A DNA stretch of 64,000 nt from Reticulitermes speratus. Its lineage: Eukaryota > Arthropoda > Insecta > Blattodea > Rhinotermitidae. Below the pieces are notes generated by a model, which did not search any database, had not been told where the DNA came from, and saw nothing but the letters and a program-made list of their open reading frames with translations. The stretch covers positions 27,568,001-27,632,000 of the forward strand of contig JAJKFL010000002.1 in the NCBI GenBank assembly GCA_021186555.1, in the 5' to 3' direction. Both the position numbers and the translations under genes were made by a program. Positions within the stretch are counted from its first letter, which is position 1. Every line of letters starts with the position of its first letter. Shown piece by piece: positions 11,403-23,446 of this stretch.

Positions 11403-14044
11403 CTTCACACCAAATATTTACGAATAAAATGGGTTCCACTCTAGTACTCTACCCTACAAAATACTGAGTTACTGAGACCATGTATTTATTAAGGTTCCAT
11501 CAATGACCAAAGAATGAAGAAATGTCCCGTACTGCTGATGAACAGTCTGCGTAATACCTGTATATGTGGTTAACGTAGCAGTGATGGCAGTATTCCACGG
11601 GCTGTATAATAGTGTGATTTTTAAGTTATACAAGAACATGAACCCTTGAAGGGCGAATCATATCAGAATAATGTATGAAAGTATAGTGCGTGCCTTACAG
11701 AAAACATCTCACGTTTCTGTTCCGAAGTTTAATTCTGCTAATGAAGTTGTCAAAAGCATCGCTGTTGATTCCAAGAACTAACTGAAACTCTCTTGGCGAA
11801 CTTTAAATGAGGTGGCGTACAGAATTATCACAGCCCATTCATTACAGGGTTAAGAAACGGTGACTACACATGAAACGACATAAGACGTCCACGAAACGAC
11901 AACAGTAAGGCTTCAGACAGCGGCTTTTATTTTTTTCGAGAGGAAGTCAAGTGGAAAAGTCGGACGCTGTTCCCGGCAAGGCCGGCCGATCCATTAGCCA
12001 CAAGTTCACTAGGGAACTTAGTGAAGATCTTGTAGCAGGACACACTAAAACGCTGCACTGCCGAGATTCTGAGAGAAACAGCACATGCCTGTCTTCATGG
12101 CACACCTAACCACCCACTATTTAAAGTTTCTACGTACCACACCCTCACAGTCAAAGCTGTAGTGACGGCCAAGTCCTTTCATGTTATTCAAATTACATAA
12201 AAAAGCTAAACTTGATACACTTCTTGCCGCTGTCCGTATTCAGCCCACGTTCGAGACCCACCACTGTCGATGTAACGTCTACCTGTCCTCGTACGACAGG
12301 CATTGACGCTGTTAATTAATTATGGCAGTTTAAGTGGATGAGAGGTGGAACTGCACAGCGTATCTCCGTCATGGTGGAAGCACGGATTCCGTCTTCAGGG
12401 TCTTAACGGGTATGTGCTCTGGCGAACAGGGAAGTGCGTATTATCGAAAAGGATGACGCCAGGAAGCTTCACAAGATCATCATTATTTTTATTATTATAA
12501 ATAAGGCCTTGCTGTAGAGAGCCTCGATGCTTTTTAACGTCATTAAAGAGATGCACTTTGTCGTAGCAGTCGGCTACGACTTGCTCGGCGACTACAGGCA
12601 TCCTCGCTTGGTACTGAACCGACTACAGTCATGTTAACGCGTGTCTCCTGCAGTGATATTTCTAAGAAAAGTGCCTTCGACTTTTGTGATTGCTGAAGCA
12701 GCGAAAGACGGCCTTCTGGCCTTGCTTCACCCATCCTTTCCCACAGGACATCGCACAATCGTCATTGGTTAAAAGTAACTAAGTTTCTGTGAACAAAACG
12801 CCTACGGCGAGAAAGGCTGCAAAAGGCAAGCAAGGCTTTGGGTCGAAAACTTAGTAGCCCAATCTACTCTAATTCAGGCTCTGTCCAAGCGTAACGTCCA
12901 AAAGGCCCGATTTCGCAGAACAAATAACATAACGGTCACAACAGGACACAAACAATGCGGTTGACGATACATCTGCATCAATAAACACCCGCGCTTTTAA
13001 TTTTGTCAGACTTCAACTGTTCACGTACACTCAGCGGTGGCTTGGCTAGGGTTTGACACAGATGTCGGGTTACACCCTGCAAAGACAGGCTATACATACA
13101 GCCCGCTAACTACATTATGGTTGACGACACCGTTATTACAGAATATGACGCCTTGTCACTGGGAAATGTTTCCCGACGTTTCGAAAGAACAAAGTGTCTT
13201 CATTTCAAAGGTCCTGAGGTCAAAGTAGAAAGGAGTCCTCAAAGACACCGCCATGAAAGCCTCAACACGTACATTATGGTTAACAGCGAGTCGCAACATT
13301 AGAATAGATACCTTCCCTGTCCAAATTACTCAGACAAAGAAATAATATATATATATATATATATTTATTTATTTATCCTGAATAATTATTAGACGAACAA
13401 GTCACAATTTCACATAAATAAATCTGCCTTTTAGTTGCCAGTTTCATCTAAGTTTACACGTAACTTGCATATGTGTATGTGTGCGCGCGTATAAACCACA
13501 TAATGCTCCTCCTCCTATCGCGGTAACACCTTTTTGTGTAGGCTAATTCATTGGTCTCGTATTCGTCTCCAGCAAACCGTACATAAACAGCTTAACGGAT
13601 TACGCTTAAACCACACCAAAGTGCTAGAAGAAATTAGAAATTCCGTCATAAATGAACTTAGCAGAAAAAAGTCCCCTTACGTAGTGCAGAGTGAAGTGCG
13701 GGGCTCTGTGGGATTACTTCAGGAGCTTTGTAGCGAATTTCAGTGATCATTCAGTTACCTGCCAAGCGGAACAGACAGATTTTGAATTCGTATCTGTGAC
13801 TGCAGAAGGATATGCAGGATGTGCAGGATATCAAGAAGCTACAAAAGTTGTAACGCAGCGATTGGCACTCCTGCTTCATTTCTACGAGTCCCCAGATAAG
13901 ACTCTTGATACCCTACTCGGCTATAATAATTTACGAGTATCTCGCTGTAGTACTCTGTCCCTTACAGTAAAGCCCGAGGAATGACCGTAAAAGAGAATAA
14001 AAGGTGAAGTTCACACTGCAATCTTCCAGGAAGGCACAGACGGC
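11403..14044. other. Unassigned sequence with a weak transposase-like frame and a core motif
   Basis: Minus-strand frames at 12395-12758 include GVILFDN, slightly like the mariner LHDNA region, but the rest does not align, so it is not called. At 13159-13185 TTTCCCGACGTTTCGAAAGAAC matches the core of the foldbacks at 14.7 and 62.9 kb, without a visible partner arm. An (AT)n tract spans 13345-13364. Plus frames of 70 and 97 codons at 13534-13984 show no known domain. Confidence 0.45.
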
Positions 14045-14280
14045 GTAGAGATATAGCTCTACTCCTTCTTTAATCTCGGCGCTATATGGGAGGTGGGTAC
14101 TCAACGGCAAGCGAACGGCCGGTTTACCCCAGAGAATAACCCGGTACCCATTGTATAGGAGGCTGCGTGGGCCCCAGGACCGGTCTGGACGGGCGCGGAA
14201 AATATTGCCCCGTCCGGGATTCGATCCCCGGACCGTCCAGCCCGTGGAGTCGCTATACTGACTGCGCCATCCCGGCCCAC
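14045..14280 (-). mobile_element. SINE-3 copy with well-kept tRNA-like head
   Basis: The minus strand starts GGCCGGGATGGCGCAGTCAG, a recognisable tRNA-type A-box. TGGACGGTCCGGGGATCGAATCCCGG includes the B-box (about 14215-14236), and the SINE-3 body and the 3' end CATATAGCGCCGAGATTAAAG follow. It is one of the clearest SINE-3 heads in the window and shows that the family is tRNA-derived. Confidence 0.85.
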
Positions 14281-14707
14281 TAAACAGAATAAAGATATTT
14301 CCTCAAGCAACATCAAATGAACGTAACGTAACGGTAAACGTAACGTTGGCCCTGCGCATGTCATGAAGGTAGATGGGGAAGTGGAGGTATAACTTCACTC
14401 GTCAATGTCAGAAATGCGAAGTCAGAAGTGACAAAAATGGTACCCATATAAGGAACGGGCACAACAGCTTAAAACTTTTACGGCGGACAATCGCATTTAG
14501 TAGAAAAGGGTGATCTGTTTACAATTCGCCATTCATGAAGGAGTGTGAAACCGACGTTACAACCGTGCAGCGACAGAAGAGACGGCGCGCAGCAACTTTG
14601 TACGTGTGACAAGCGATATCAGTGCCACAAGCTTTGACACAGTGACAACAGACTTCTGTATCCTGTGAGTTTTGAGGTTTGAACAGCGGATAATCGAGAA
14701 TTCCGTA

Positions 14708-14906
14708 TTCTGGGATGTGGTACTGCGTTCCTCGATAGGCAGGTGGTTCCCAGCATTTCAAAGCAACGATCGTATTCACCCATTCACCTTCAGGCGATCA
14801 GTGGTCCATGAAGAATGACCATTGACCTTTTGATGAAACAAGCGATACGTTCCTTCGAAACGTCGGAAACCACCTCTCAAACGACGCAGTGTCACATCCC
14901 ACAAAC
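14708..14906. mobile_element. Foldback element, ~200 bp
   Basis: The left arm (14708-14772) reads CTGGGATGTGGTACTGCGTT...GTGGTTCCCAGCATTTCAAAG. The right arm (14848-14906), reversed, reads GTGGGATGTGACACTGCGTC...GTGGTTTCCGACGTTTCGAAG. Arms are about 75-80 percent alike by eye. The element belongs to the same subfamily as the foldback at 62.9 kb, which shares GATGTGACxC and GGTTCCCGACGTTTCGAAGGA. Confidence 0.7.
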
Positions 14907-16859
14907 CCGAACTCCTGCTGTACTCCTGCCTCATAAGACATATTTAAACAAACGGGGTATAAAGTTTGCTACAGAAACATCCAAAGGAAAAGTACTGTTA
15001 GGAGTGAACTTCCGTATCCAACTGACCCTTCACTATCGAGCATTCTTTTACAGTCGACATGCTTCTTTTCGCTTCCCCGAAAGTCTAGACTTTAAACAGC
15101 CTACAACAGAAACTACATGAAATGAAACGTGTTCAACGTACACCCGTCTTCCTGGCATACATGTCTGAAATTAAATTACAAACAGATACTTTAACACGGA
15201 AATGCAAACAAGCAATTTAACAGGAAAGCAGCATGCTTTAATATTAATTTTCGCTGCTCAAATAATTCTGTTTCGTACTATGCCTCTTGGCATTTATCAG
15301 AAAGAAGATATAAGCACGATCAGTCAAAATCTACATGCAACATAGACATGTATATAACACATTTCAGACTAGCGGTTTGGATCATAAACGCATCGCAGCA
15401 CGCACCTTGAGTGATCTGTTTTATCTGTAAATTCCCCTGTAAAACGGAAAGCTGTCTGACAAAAGAAATTATGTTCATGTCTTTTGGAATTCCTTCATAA
15501 GTAGGTTTTACTACTTACATGAGCCAACTGAGAGGTGCATCTGACAATCTATCAGCGACAAACCCCAAACAAACCCAGATTAACATATCTACACACCCTT
15601 CTTGTTATTCAATTTTCACGTCAAACCGGAAGAGACAATAAAACAGCCGAGATAACTACGAAGTATCAGAACGTAACCAAATTTAAAGCTGCAATATTTC
15701 ACAGGCATCGTTACCTGTTTAAATCGCTGGAACGAAAAGAGCACTACCCCATAAATTGAACTACGATAAACTCACCCGTAATATATGAAATCAAAGGGTT
15801 ATCTAGGCCTGTCTATTCTTAATTAATTACTTTTGCAGCTACTGGACCTGTAGCTACACGTATTAGGGGTATAAAAACAAACACGAGGTCCCATACAATT
15901 CAACAGGAAATGACGAAAAACAGGGAATGAACAAAAAGCCGTGAACATGACAGGCATACAAAAACACACATACGTAACAGCAACAACAAACATCACTATT
16001 TCACAATATGCATACAAATATCTCACATCATGAAGTGAAATTTGAATCATTTTGTCCAATGGCACAGTCATTAAAAAAAAAAAAAGCCAGTCGAGTTTGA
16101 TGCTGAACAGAATTCCATTTAACTTTGTACACTCAGCAGACACAAACTTGCAGGTCACGGTTTGAATTTCTATCACCGACAACGAGACCACGTTGAGGTT
16201 ACAAATAGCAAAACACAGCCTGAAAGAAAACACAGCGGCCAGACGTCAGCTATTAGAAATATATATACTAATTTGGGTTCTGAAGCTTTAGATCTTAAAG
16301 ATTGAAAATAAGGACCATGACTAAGTACGAGTATCTTATGCTTCTCTCAAGCAGTTTCCAGGGAAACCTGTAGTTTTCACACAATTAGGGACTTGGGAGT
16401 TGTTCGAAAATGTGCCATGTAAAGCAAAAAATACGCAACAACATTCACTGTTTTAAACTAACGCGGATTGCAGATAGGAAGATAGGAAGAGAGTATGAAA
16501 GGGACGAAGGACATAAGAAATAAAGGACACCCGGTATGATTTCAAAGGTGCTTTTCCACTATTCAATTTACGTGTAACATTTACAACCTAGAGGCCTCAT
16601 ACAGAAATCCCCTAAGTTAACGCGTATTACGGAAAACGAGAGTTCTTGACCACCTACAGTTCAGGACACCAGCAAGTGTGTCAAAGGGCGGCCGACTCAG
16701 GCTTATTTCACATGATATTACAGTACCCATACCTGTATAATTGAAGGCAACACAACGTAGCAAAACAACACAATTATTTGCATCAAAACATTGCAAATTG
16801 TAATAATATAAACTTGACGTATGAAACTGCAATTATATTCATTAGATATCATAACGTAA
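14907..16859. other. Unassigned AT-rich sequence
   Basis: The longest frame is 136 codons on the minus strand (15823-16233). It is rich in F, C and Y, as expected from AT-rich antisense DNA, and has no motif I know. An A-tract lies at 16074-16085. Confidence 0.45.
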
Positions 16860-17100
16860 TTAACCCTTTACTGTCCAGCAGTTGTATTATGTGCCATCGC
16901 GTTCAACGCTCATAAATTATACAACCTGCCCACAGAGTGCATTTTAGTATTTTCCATGCATCCCAGAACAAAAGCGATTATTTTTCCACACATCATCAAC
17001 TGACTGGCTTTTATAACAGAGACAGAGTATTTACTCCGCTGAAGGAAATGAAGTTAACTTCACTCCCCACCTTATGAAGAATGAACTTAACCCGCTAAAA
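16860..17100 (+). repeat. Dispersed repeat R1, copy 2
   Basis: This starts with TTAACCCTTTACTG and is collinear with 9441-9680 through CTGCCCACAGAGTGCATTTTAG and TAACAGAGACAGAGTATTTACTCCGC. Divergence from the other copy is high. No frames. Confidence 0.45.
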
Positions 17101-17154
17101 TATTCTGAGAAACTGCTAATTCCCTTTACAAAAGTGTGTGTCTAAATATATATA

Positions 17155-17367
17155 GGATTTTTTTTTTCTGCTTGACCGATAAGCGCCGGCCCAACGCTCC
17201 GTCCGAACTCTGCCAGCGTTGTGTCGTACGCCGCGTGTCCGGAAGGTTTAACAGTCGATGACGGGAGCTAGACAAACGATCGCAGTGATAATACATTTAG
17301 AAAGTCTAATAAAAACTCACTAGAGCGTCGGGTCGGCGCTTATCGGTCAAGTAGGGAAAAAAACACC
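17155..17367. mobile_element. MITE with ~45-bp terminal inverted repeats (213 bp)
   Basis: Left end GGATTTTTTTTTTCTGCTTGACCGATAAGCGCCGGCCCAACGCTC and right end (reversed) GGTGTTTTTTTCCCTACTTGACCGATAAGCGCCGACCCGACGCTC match closely (17155-17199 and 17323-17367). TATATA borders both sides and may be the target duplication or a pre-existing target. The interior is GC-rich (CGTACGCCGCGTGTCCGG) and non-coding. Confidence 0.75.
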
Positions 17368-18841
17368 TATATATTTACTTATATTTTTAACCCATAATTA
17401 GGAGCTTACTCTGAACGGTTGTTCCTCGCTTTTATTTCTATTTACTTCTTCTTTTCCCCTATTTTTCTTCTTTTCTTTCTGTTATCAGATGTCCACTCTC
17501 ATAAAAACCTCATTAATAAAGCATCTTATCAAGCTTCGTGGCACTGCAATGAATTATTCTCCGTAACATTTATGTTCGCATGGCCGCCATGTTGGTAACG
17601 CTAATGGCAGGTAAAAGGTGTTCATCGGACGCAGTTCATTACCACTTTTAAGGACAATCGGCCATGGCAAGCATACAATGATATACTCGTAAGTGATTGA
17701 AGTAGGCAGACAAGGCACCGAAGAGGGGACACTGATATTCTAAAACGGTGTACACTTCCAGTTTCATACAAACACTGACAGTTGCACACGACTTTCCTTC
17801 GCACTCGCACCGCGACAACTTGTCAAGAAACGCCCCTGTCTTTCACATAATCTACAAATGGAAACCTCACGTACATGCACTTTTAGACATTACACAAATA
17901 TTAGAGTTGTTAAAGCCATCTTTCCGCAACTGCACTGTGCAGAAATGTAAATAAAATAACTGCGTGAAGTCAAAAATTTAAAAAACAACGCTCCTCATTT
18001 GTGACAATAAATCTGCTGAATGACAATAACAAATGTTCATGAAATAACTTAGATCTAAATGGTAATTTGTGGCACTACAGAGAGTCTCGTTTATCGCTTC
18101 CCTGAGCACCGCAGCTGTCATGGAATATCCCGGCGGATACAGGACTACTATACGATAAACCTGCCGCACTCGGGGACACGATAAAAAGGACACACTGAAC
18201 AACAGATGTACAAGAAAGTATTCACAGCATTTTCCTTTATACACTAACAAAACCACTTTACTACTGCGTTCCACAGACTCACACTGACATTATAAGAACT
18301 GAATTAAGCTAGGTTTCAGTTTCTGCAGTGCACTTCAAACATCCGATTCATTAGCACCGCTTCCATTGTGTGTAACTGTCGACGCGGAATCATTACGTAT
18401 CGAAAACAAAGAACTTTTCGGATAAAACGCTTCAATCTGCTTTTGCAGTGCAGAAATAGAAAAATTTTGATGTTTGGCAAAGAAAGTTTGTCGCCATTTT
18501 TTTTAGTGCGATAAAAACATTAACCCACGTTCACAAAGCATCCTGACGAAGACAAATGCTATTATCGATTCTGCTGACGTTCCATTACGGCAGTCCATCA
18601 ACATGAGTCACGAAAACAGCCTGCAAGCTGTAATTAACACTACAGCAATATTAACGTTTGATTTAATATGATGAAGAAGGCAACACGCAGTGTAGTGTCC
18701 TTAGGTCATACTGTCATACAGGCACTGCACATTTCACAATCGAAGTTTAGCTTAATTCAGACTGTGCTAAGGAAACTCTCCTGCACTTCGTTGTAGTTAC
18801 GTCTACTTTATCCGTCCAATTCTACCGCTTCCCTTACTTTA
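17368..18841. other. Unassigned sequence
   Basis: A pyrimidine-rich tract (TTTCTTCTTTTCTTTCTG) lies near 17440-17480. The 98-codon minus frame at 17978-18274 shows no recognisable domain. Confidence 0.45.
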
Positions 18842-18957
18842 TATGACAATTATCATCTGTCATTTCCCGCAGCAACTCTGCCATGTGTGTTGGCGGCTAG
18901 GCTATGTTAATGGGATAAAGCAGCAGATAGGAAGTGTCAACCGATAATTGTCACATA
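18842..18957. mobile_element. Small inverted-repeat element (~116 bp)
   Basis: The left end TATGACAATTATCATCTGTC (near 18842) is mirrored by GACACTTCC...CGATAATTGTCACATA at the right end (18930-18957). The arms are about 27 bases with a few differences. It is probably a small MITE; no target duplication could be fixed. Confidence 0.5.
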
Positions 18958-19756
18958 GAATATTGACCCTGTATAAGGTTCTGAGGATGGTATATCACGT
19001 TCAAAAACACTCAGCTTTTAACTTTATTCATCGCCCACTATTTAAAAAGAAACTGAACATAAAACGTTTCGGAAACTGGGTCCCTTTCCGTTGGAAACTG
19101 AGAAAAGCTCTATACAACGGGCCGTTATTTTTGGGGCACTGGACAATAACAGAAAGTCTAGCAGTTGGGTGGTTCTACTTATCAGCTTCGTACGAACACT
19201 GTTGGAGACTCACGTCATGTACCAAACGCACTACACCTATTATGATACGATATTTACAGTAAATGAAATCACAAACTAATCTTCGTTTATTATCTGGCTA
19301 TAATCCTCTACCTTTAACCACACATGACTTAAGACCTGTTTCTTAGACAACGTTAAAAGACTCAAAGTAGACAGAAGATAGGTACCTCTTCCTCGCATCA
19401 CTAATCACGTTCTCCAGGGACAGTGCAGAGCACACGTCGTCGCTAAGTGCGTGGCAGGAAGACGGACAAAGAGGAGACTTCAGGTAATGCTGCAGCAACT
19501 AACTCATCTCCGGTTATTTGAACTCCCTACCGGCTTCAGATTAGCCTCGTGACGTAGATTGCAATCAGCTCGCCAGACGTCGAGGATGAACACGAGCGTC
19601 CTAAATGAAAGTGGCGGTGGTTGTGAACGTGGGGATTACATTCTTCGAACTGCCAGGTACCGCGCCCAAACGCACAACGAACGAACAGATAAGAGCAAGG
19701 AACTGAATTACGGTACCCCTAGACGGTCAATAATATTGTGCAGTATTAATTATTGC
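18958..19756. other. Unassigned sequence
   Basis: A 104-codon plus frame (18948-19262) has no motif or signal that I recognise. GACGTAGATTGCAATCAG and nearby sequence are unremarkable. Confidence 0.45.
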
Positions 19757-19993
19757 ACCGATCCCAGTGGCCGCGCAGTTTAAGGCGTGGGTCTTCGGCT
19801 GCTCGCTTGCTGGGATTGCGGGTTCGAATCCCGCCGGAAGCATGGATGTCTGTCTCTTGTGTTGTGTGTTGTCAGGTAGAGGTCTCTGTGTCGGGGCTGA
19901 TCATTCGTCCAGGGGAGTCCTACCGAGTGTGGTGTGTCTGAGTGTGATCGTGAAACCTCGATGAGGAGGCCCTGGCTCTTACGCCATGAAAAA
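19757..19993 (+). mobile_element. SINE-1, near-complete
   Basis: It starts ACCGATCCCAGTGGCCGCGC (A-box region), with B-box GGTTCGAATCC at 19821-19831, then TTGTCAGGTAGAGGTCTCTG, GTCCAGGGGAGTCCTACCGA and GTGTGTCTGAGTGTGATCG. The end GAGGAGGCCCTGGCTCTTAC is followed by an A8 tract. This copy keeps a longer 3' end than the 3.1-kb copy and is the best local reference for SINE-1. Confidence 0.92.
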
Positions 19994-21354
19994 AAATATT
20001 GCGCAATATTACTAATTTTCTAGATTTAATATTGAAATTATTTCCAGTGGCCAAATAACGTAGCGTAATGGATAAACGTTGACTGCGATGGACTCTTTCT
20101 CGCATGTTCGCATTTCTTTGGCGATTGTAGGGGGGCAACAATATTCAGTAGCCCATCATAAGATGGACCGCCGAACCGGGGGGGGGGGGGGGGGGGAGTC
20201 TCTTGGCTCACTCAAAATTAAGTCTGTCATGTGATTTTGTCAGTGTATTGTGGTCCTCCTTTGTACCACTCTTTCATCCAGCGGCGATTCTTTTCCTGTT
20301 TTAAACACAGGGCTAGAGCAATGGCAACATCGGTATCACTCAACATGTTTTCTCGTCCTGACCCAAGAGAAACATAAAATACTGTACAATGATATTGAGA
20401 AGTCTCCAAGAAACATATTGCACAATATTAATTCACTGCAATAATACTCAGCTATAATACTGACCGTCTGGGGCCCGCTTTAGGAACCATAACCAGCATA
20501 CTCAGCCATCGCCAGTTACATACTATAGCACAACTATCATACTGCTCTATCTACTGCAACAGGATAGTCTACAAACATCTTCGAAGCGCGTCCGCTGCGA
20601 ACAGTTATGGTGCAAACTTACGGCAGATACTTAATCATTTGCTCCTTTCGTCTTACCCACACAGGGCTGAGTTACTGTGGCAGAAATAAGAATTAAATTT
20701 TCGTCATGTAGTAAATCATGCAAGATAATAGTTGGACGCATCGCTTAGAATTGAAATGCACCATTCTGATTGGTCGTTAAAGCCTGTTGATGTTAACGAG
20801 ATATGATATGCATGATACATACTGTATGAATAAGCTACATTGTACGGTGGACGAGTTTTGGAAAAATTACAAAGTTAGATTTCAACTTCACGCAAAGTAG
20901 AGGTCACAGATTAGATACATATAAACGAGATTTATTCTCGTCTGACAACTTCTGACGCGGATCTGTCAAGATCGGATTTTATGCAACTCCGTTCAGTACT
21001 ACCGGAAATAATACTTGTGAACGGGCAGGCTATTGTCCCAATTATGCTTTCATTTTGTTCACTCTGTCCAAAGAAGGCAATACAAAGGAAATACCGAACA
21101 CAAACTGGAGTTTCCTTTTCCGAGCAACAGCAAATATCATTTGCAACGAAGTACTCAAAATGTATTTCTCGATTTGTTGTGACAAAGCACACAATATGGA
21201 GTTTACAGTGCCGATTCAGAAGGCGCGGCGCGATGACCGACAATGGCAATTCTCCTACTAAACAGAACGCAGATTCCTCTAAGGTTTATAAAGTTCTGAG
21301 CAGGGAACAGTGGCTGTAGGAAAGCACTCAGAAAGGGAACAGAGTCTGGGAGTC
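19994..21354. other. Unassigned sequence with a 19-base G tract
   Basis: A run of 19 G lies at 20178-20196. Around 20050-20120 GGCCAAATAACGTAGCGTAA and GTTCGCATTTC vaguely resemble tRNA-like boxes but are not convincing. Overlapping frames of 105 and 112 codons on opposite strands (20932-21319) have no known domain. Confidence 0.45.
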
Positions 21355-21616
21355 ATGGTTACTTAGTGGGTTGCGGGCTGGAAAAGGAGAAGTCGTGGTT
21401 CGATTCTCGGTAGGTGCAATACATGTGTCTCCTATCCAATGCGTTCAGACAGGCTCCAGCGCCCACCCCAACCCAAACCAATAAGTAAAGCGAGGTTCAT
21501 TCCCCGGTGGTAAAGCGGTCGGGTCGTGAAGCTCATCTCCTCGTAGTGCCGAGATTAAAAATAGATGGATCTATATCTCCACCCCCCATGTGCTGCCATT
21601 GCGTGCACAGACACAA
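21355..21616 (+). mobile_element. SINE-3 copy
   Basis: The head has GTGGTTCGATTCTCGG (B-box, about 21393-21408). TATCCAATGCG, TTCCCCGGTGGTAAAGCGGTCGGG and GAAGCTCATCTCC follow, and the 3' end is GTAGTGCCGAGATTAAAAAT followed by ATCTATATCTCCACCCCCCATGTGCTGCC. It directly precedes a LINE-A fragment on the same strand. Confidence 0.75.
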
Positions 21617-21970
21617 TAACAAGCCGCAGAAAATTGCACAATGAGGAACCTCATGATTCGTATTCCTCGCCAAATATTATTCGGGTTATCAAATCGAGGA
21701 TGATCAAATACGCGGGTCATACGGCAAGCATGCGAGAGAAAAGAAATGCACACAGGATTTTGGTGGAGAAAAATAAAAGAAAGAGAATACTTGAATGACC
21801 TAAGGGTAGACGGGAGGATAATACAAGGGATCTTAAATAAATAAGATGGGAGAGTGTGGGGTAGATTCATCTGGCTCAGGATAGGGACCAATGTTGGAAG
21901 CTTGCGCACCCGGCAATTAACCTTCGGGTTCCATAAAATGTGGGGAATTTCTACACTAACTAAAAACCTA
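21617..21970 (+). pseudogene. LINE-A ORF2 C-terminus and 3' UTR
   Basis: The translated frame reads RKLHNEEPHDSYSSPNIIRV, then IKSRMIKYAGHTASM and HRILVEK. This is the C-terminal region of an endonuclease/reverse-transcriptase LINE, where intact relatives carry [10 protein letters not shown] and RVLVGRPEG (compare 60.0-60.5 kb here). After frame breaks come ATTCATCTGGCTCAGGATAGGG (IHLAQDR) and the standard 3' end AATTAACCTTCGGGTTCCATAAAATGTGGGGAATTTC (21916-21952). The reverse transcriptase core is missing. Catalytic function is lost; the piece is useful as an evolutionary marker. Confidence 0.8.
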
Positions 21971-22524
21971 TTAGCTTCAGAATGACTCTGTTGCATGCAG
22001 TTACTCCAGCAAGCATAAAGGCGTGAAGGTAGAGTAAATTATTTACTGAGACACATGGTAGCCCCTATTTCAAACCGACTGTCAAACACGTCTTCTGACC
22101 ACTCAATTATTCACCGGCATACTGCATGTTTCAATCTGTATGTAACAAGCCTGTGTATTGAGGCGGTGGATGAGACGATTGAACAACTGTTCGCTCAGTT
22201 CAACTTTCACCCCCTGGGAAATCACTCACGCTACGAACGTGTCATCACTAGAGCACTCCTGAACGACAAAAGTGATAAGACAAGCCCCAAATACCACTTC
22301 AAAACGGAACACTTCAATAATCAAGAAACCATGGGTCATTAAGACGTAACACGTACAGAACTGGGCAGTTCGAACTTACTCTAACAAAGTACGGCAAGTT
22401 AAGTTCGTACTCACTTAGGTTCACTTGCTTCAAGGACTCTGTCCATCGCCCCTTGTTAAAAATACACACACTGAATTCAGTGCCCACCCTCAAACTAAAA
22501 ATAAAGTAACACCTACTCAGTTTG
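21971..22524. other. Unassigned sequence
   Basis: A 95-codon plus frame at 22055-22342 shows no known motif. Nothing else noticed. Confidence 0.4.
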
Positions 22525-22615
22525 GCCCGATTGACCCTTCAAGATGGGCCAGATAGGTTGTCCTGAAACGTCGGTAAGAAACTAAAATTATACACTGAGT
22601 AAAATCCCAAAAGAA
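22525..22615 (+). mobile_element. Half of a 35.6-kb-type foldback
   Basis: TTGACCCTTCAAGATGGGCC...AGATAGGTTGTCCTGAAACGTCGG and GAGTAAAATCCCAAAAGAAC match the right arm of the foldback at 35723-35820 block by block. A possible left-arm trace (TTTAGGGTCAAGCAGTCCAAGAAGAT) lies about 580 bases downstream at 23106-23131. The original hairpin may therefore have been split by an insertion or rearrangement. Confidence 0.6.
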
Positions 22616-23443
22616 CGCAGATCTAATTTCACACGGCTTCATAACTAGTACATCAGTGCTGAATACGAAGATTCACGTGTTCGGGGATATTACGCCGTGT
22701 TCGACAGGTAACAAGTGGAAAATACTGTGGAGTTTGCAGTTGACCTTGATAGTGGTTTACACTGGGAAAAGCGGCCGACCAGTAACCGATGTATTCCAGT
22801 TAAAAACACATTTGGATGAAGTGCAGTTGTGTTTTGTGCGGGTTAGATAACACAGTTATTCTCTGTAGTGTTCTGTGTGGTTAGACCTATGCATAAATTT
22901 GACTTTAGGTTTGTTATAAACGAAACGCCTAGCAAATAGCTACCAGTACAAAGAAGGTCACGCAATGACAGAGACTCATGTTTCTGACAGGACCTATATG
23001 TTTTCCCCCTACCGTCGTCTCGAGTGTTAAGGGACTCTACCCACGCTGTGCAGGTCATTTGCATTCTCTTGACTCAGGGACTGTAGTTTCGAAGTGCCTT
23101 CGCCTTTAGGGTCAAGCAGTCCAAGAAGATACCATTCGATACGACGTAATGCCCCAGAAGATTTGAATCTCCAGTAACACCGCTGTGAGAACCTAAAACC
23201 TCGCCAATGCTGACTCGGTAAAGCTGGCGACAGGACTCGACTTACTGTGACGCAGCCGCACTATCACCGGAATGTGCCAAACCCAGGAATTCCATGCCAT
23301 GAAATAAAACAGATCCTTACTGCCAGCAGACACCAATGTCAAACTGCTGCATCTGACCACCCAAACAGTACGCGCACTGTCACTAACCTCTTGTGCACTG
23401 TAAGTAAGCTTCAACATTCTTACTCATTTTGCTTTTAATAGAG
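22616..23443. other. Unassigned sequence with foldback debris
   Basis: GGGGATATTACGCCGTGTTC (22683-22702, reading GDITPCS) resembles the DVTPCS repeat peptide that I recall from cockroach predicted proteins. At 23106-23131 there is a trace of the 35.6-kb-type foldback centre. No gene recognised. Confidence 0.4.
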
Positions 23444-23446
23444 TAA

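Noticed and set aside
12395..12758. Mariner transposase fragment (GVILFDN on the minus strand)
   Set aside because: Only a short GVILFDN string resembles the LHDN region; flanking residues do not align with mariner enzymes and no terminal repeats were found.
15823..16233. 136-codon minus frame as membrane protein
   Set aside because: Composition (F, C, Y, V) follows from AT-rich antisense sequence; no convincing transmembrane spacing or conserved motif.
20040..20150. tRNA-derived SINE at GTAGCGTAATGGATAAACG
   Set aside because: An A-box-like string and GTTCGCATTTC are present, but the spacing and body match none of the four SINE families here.
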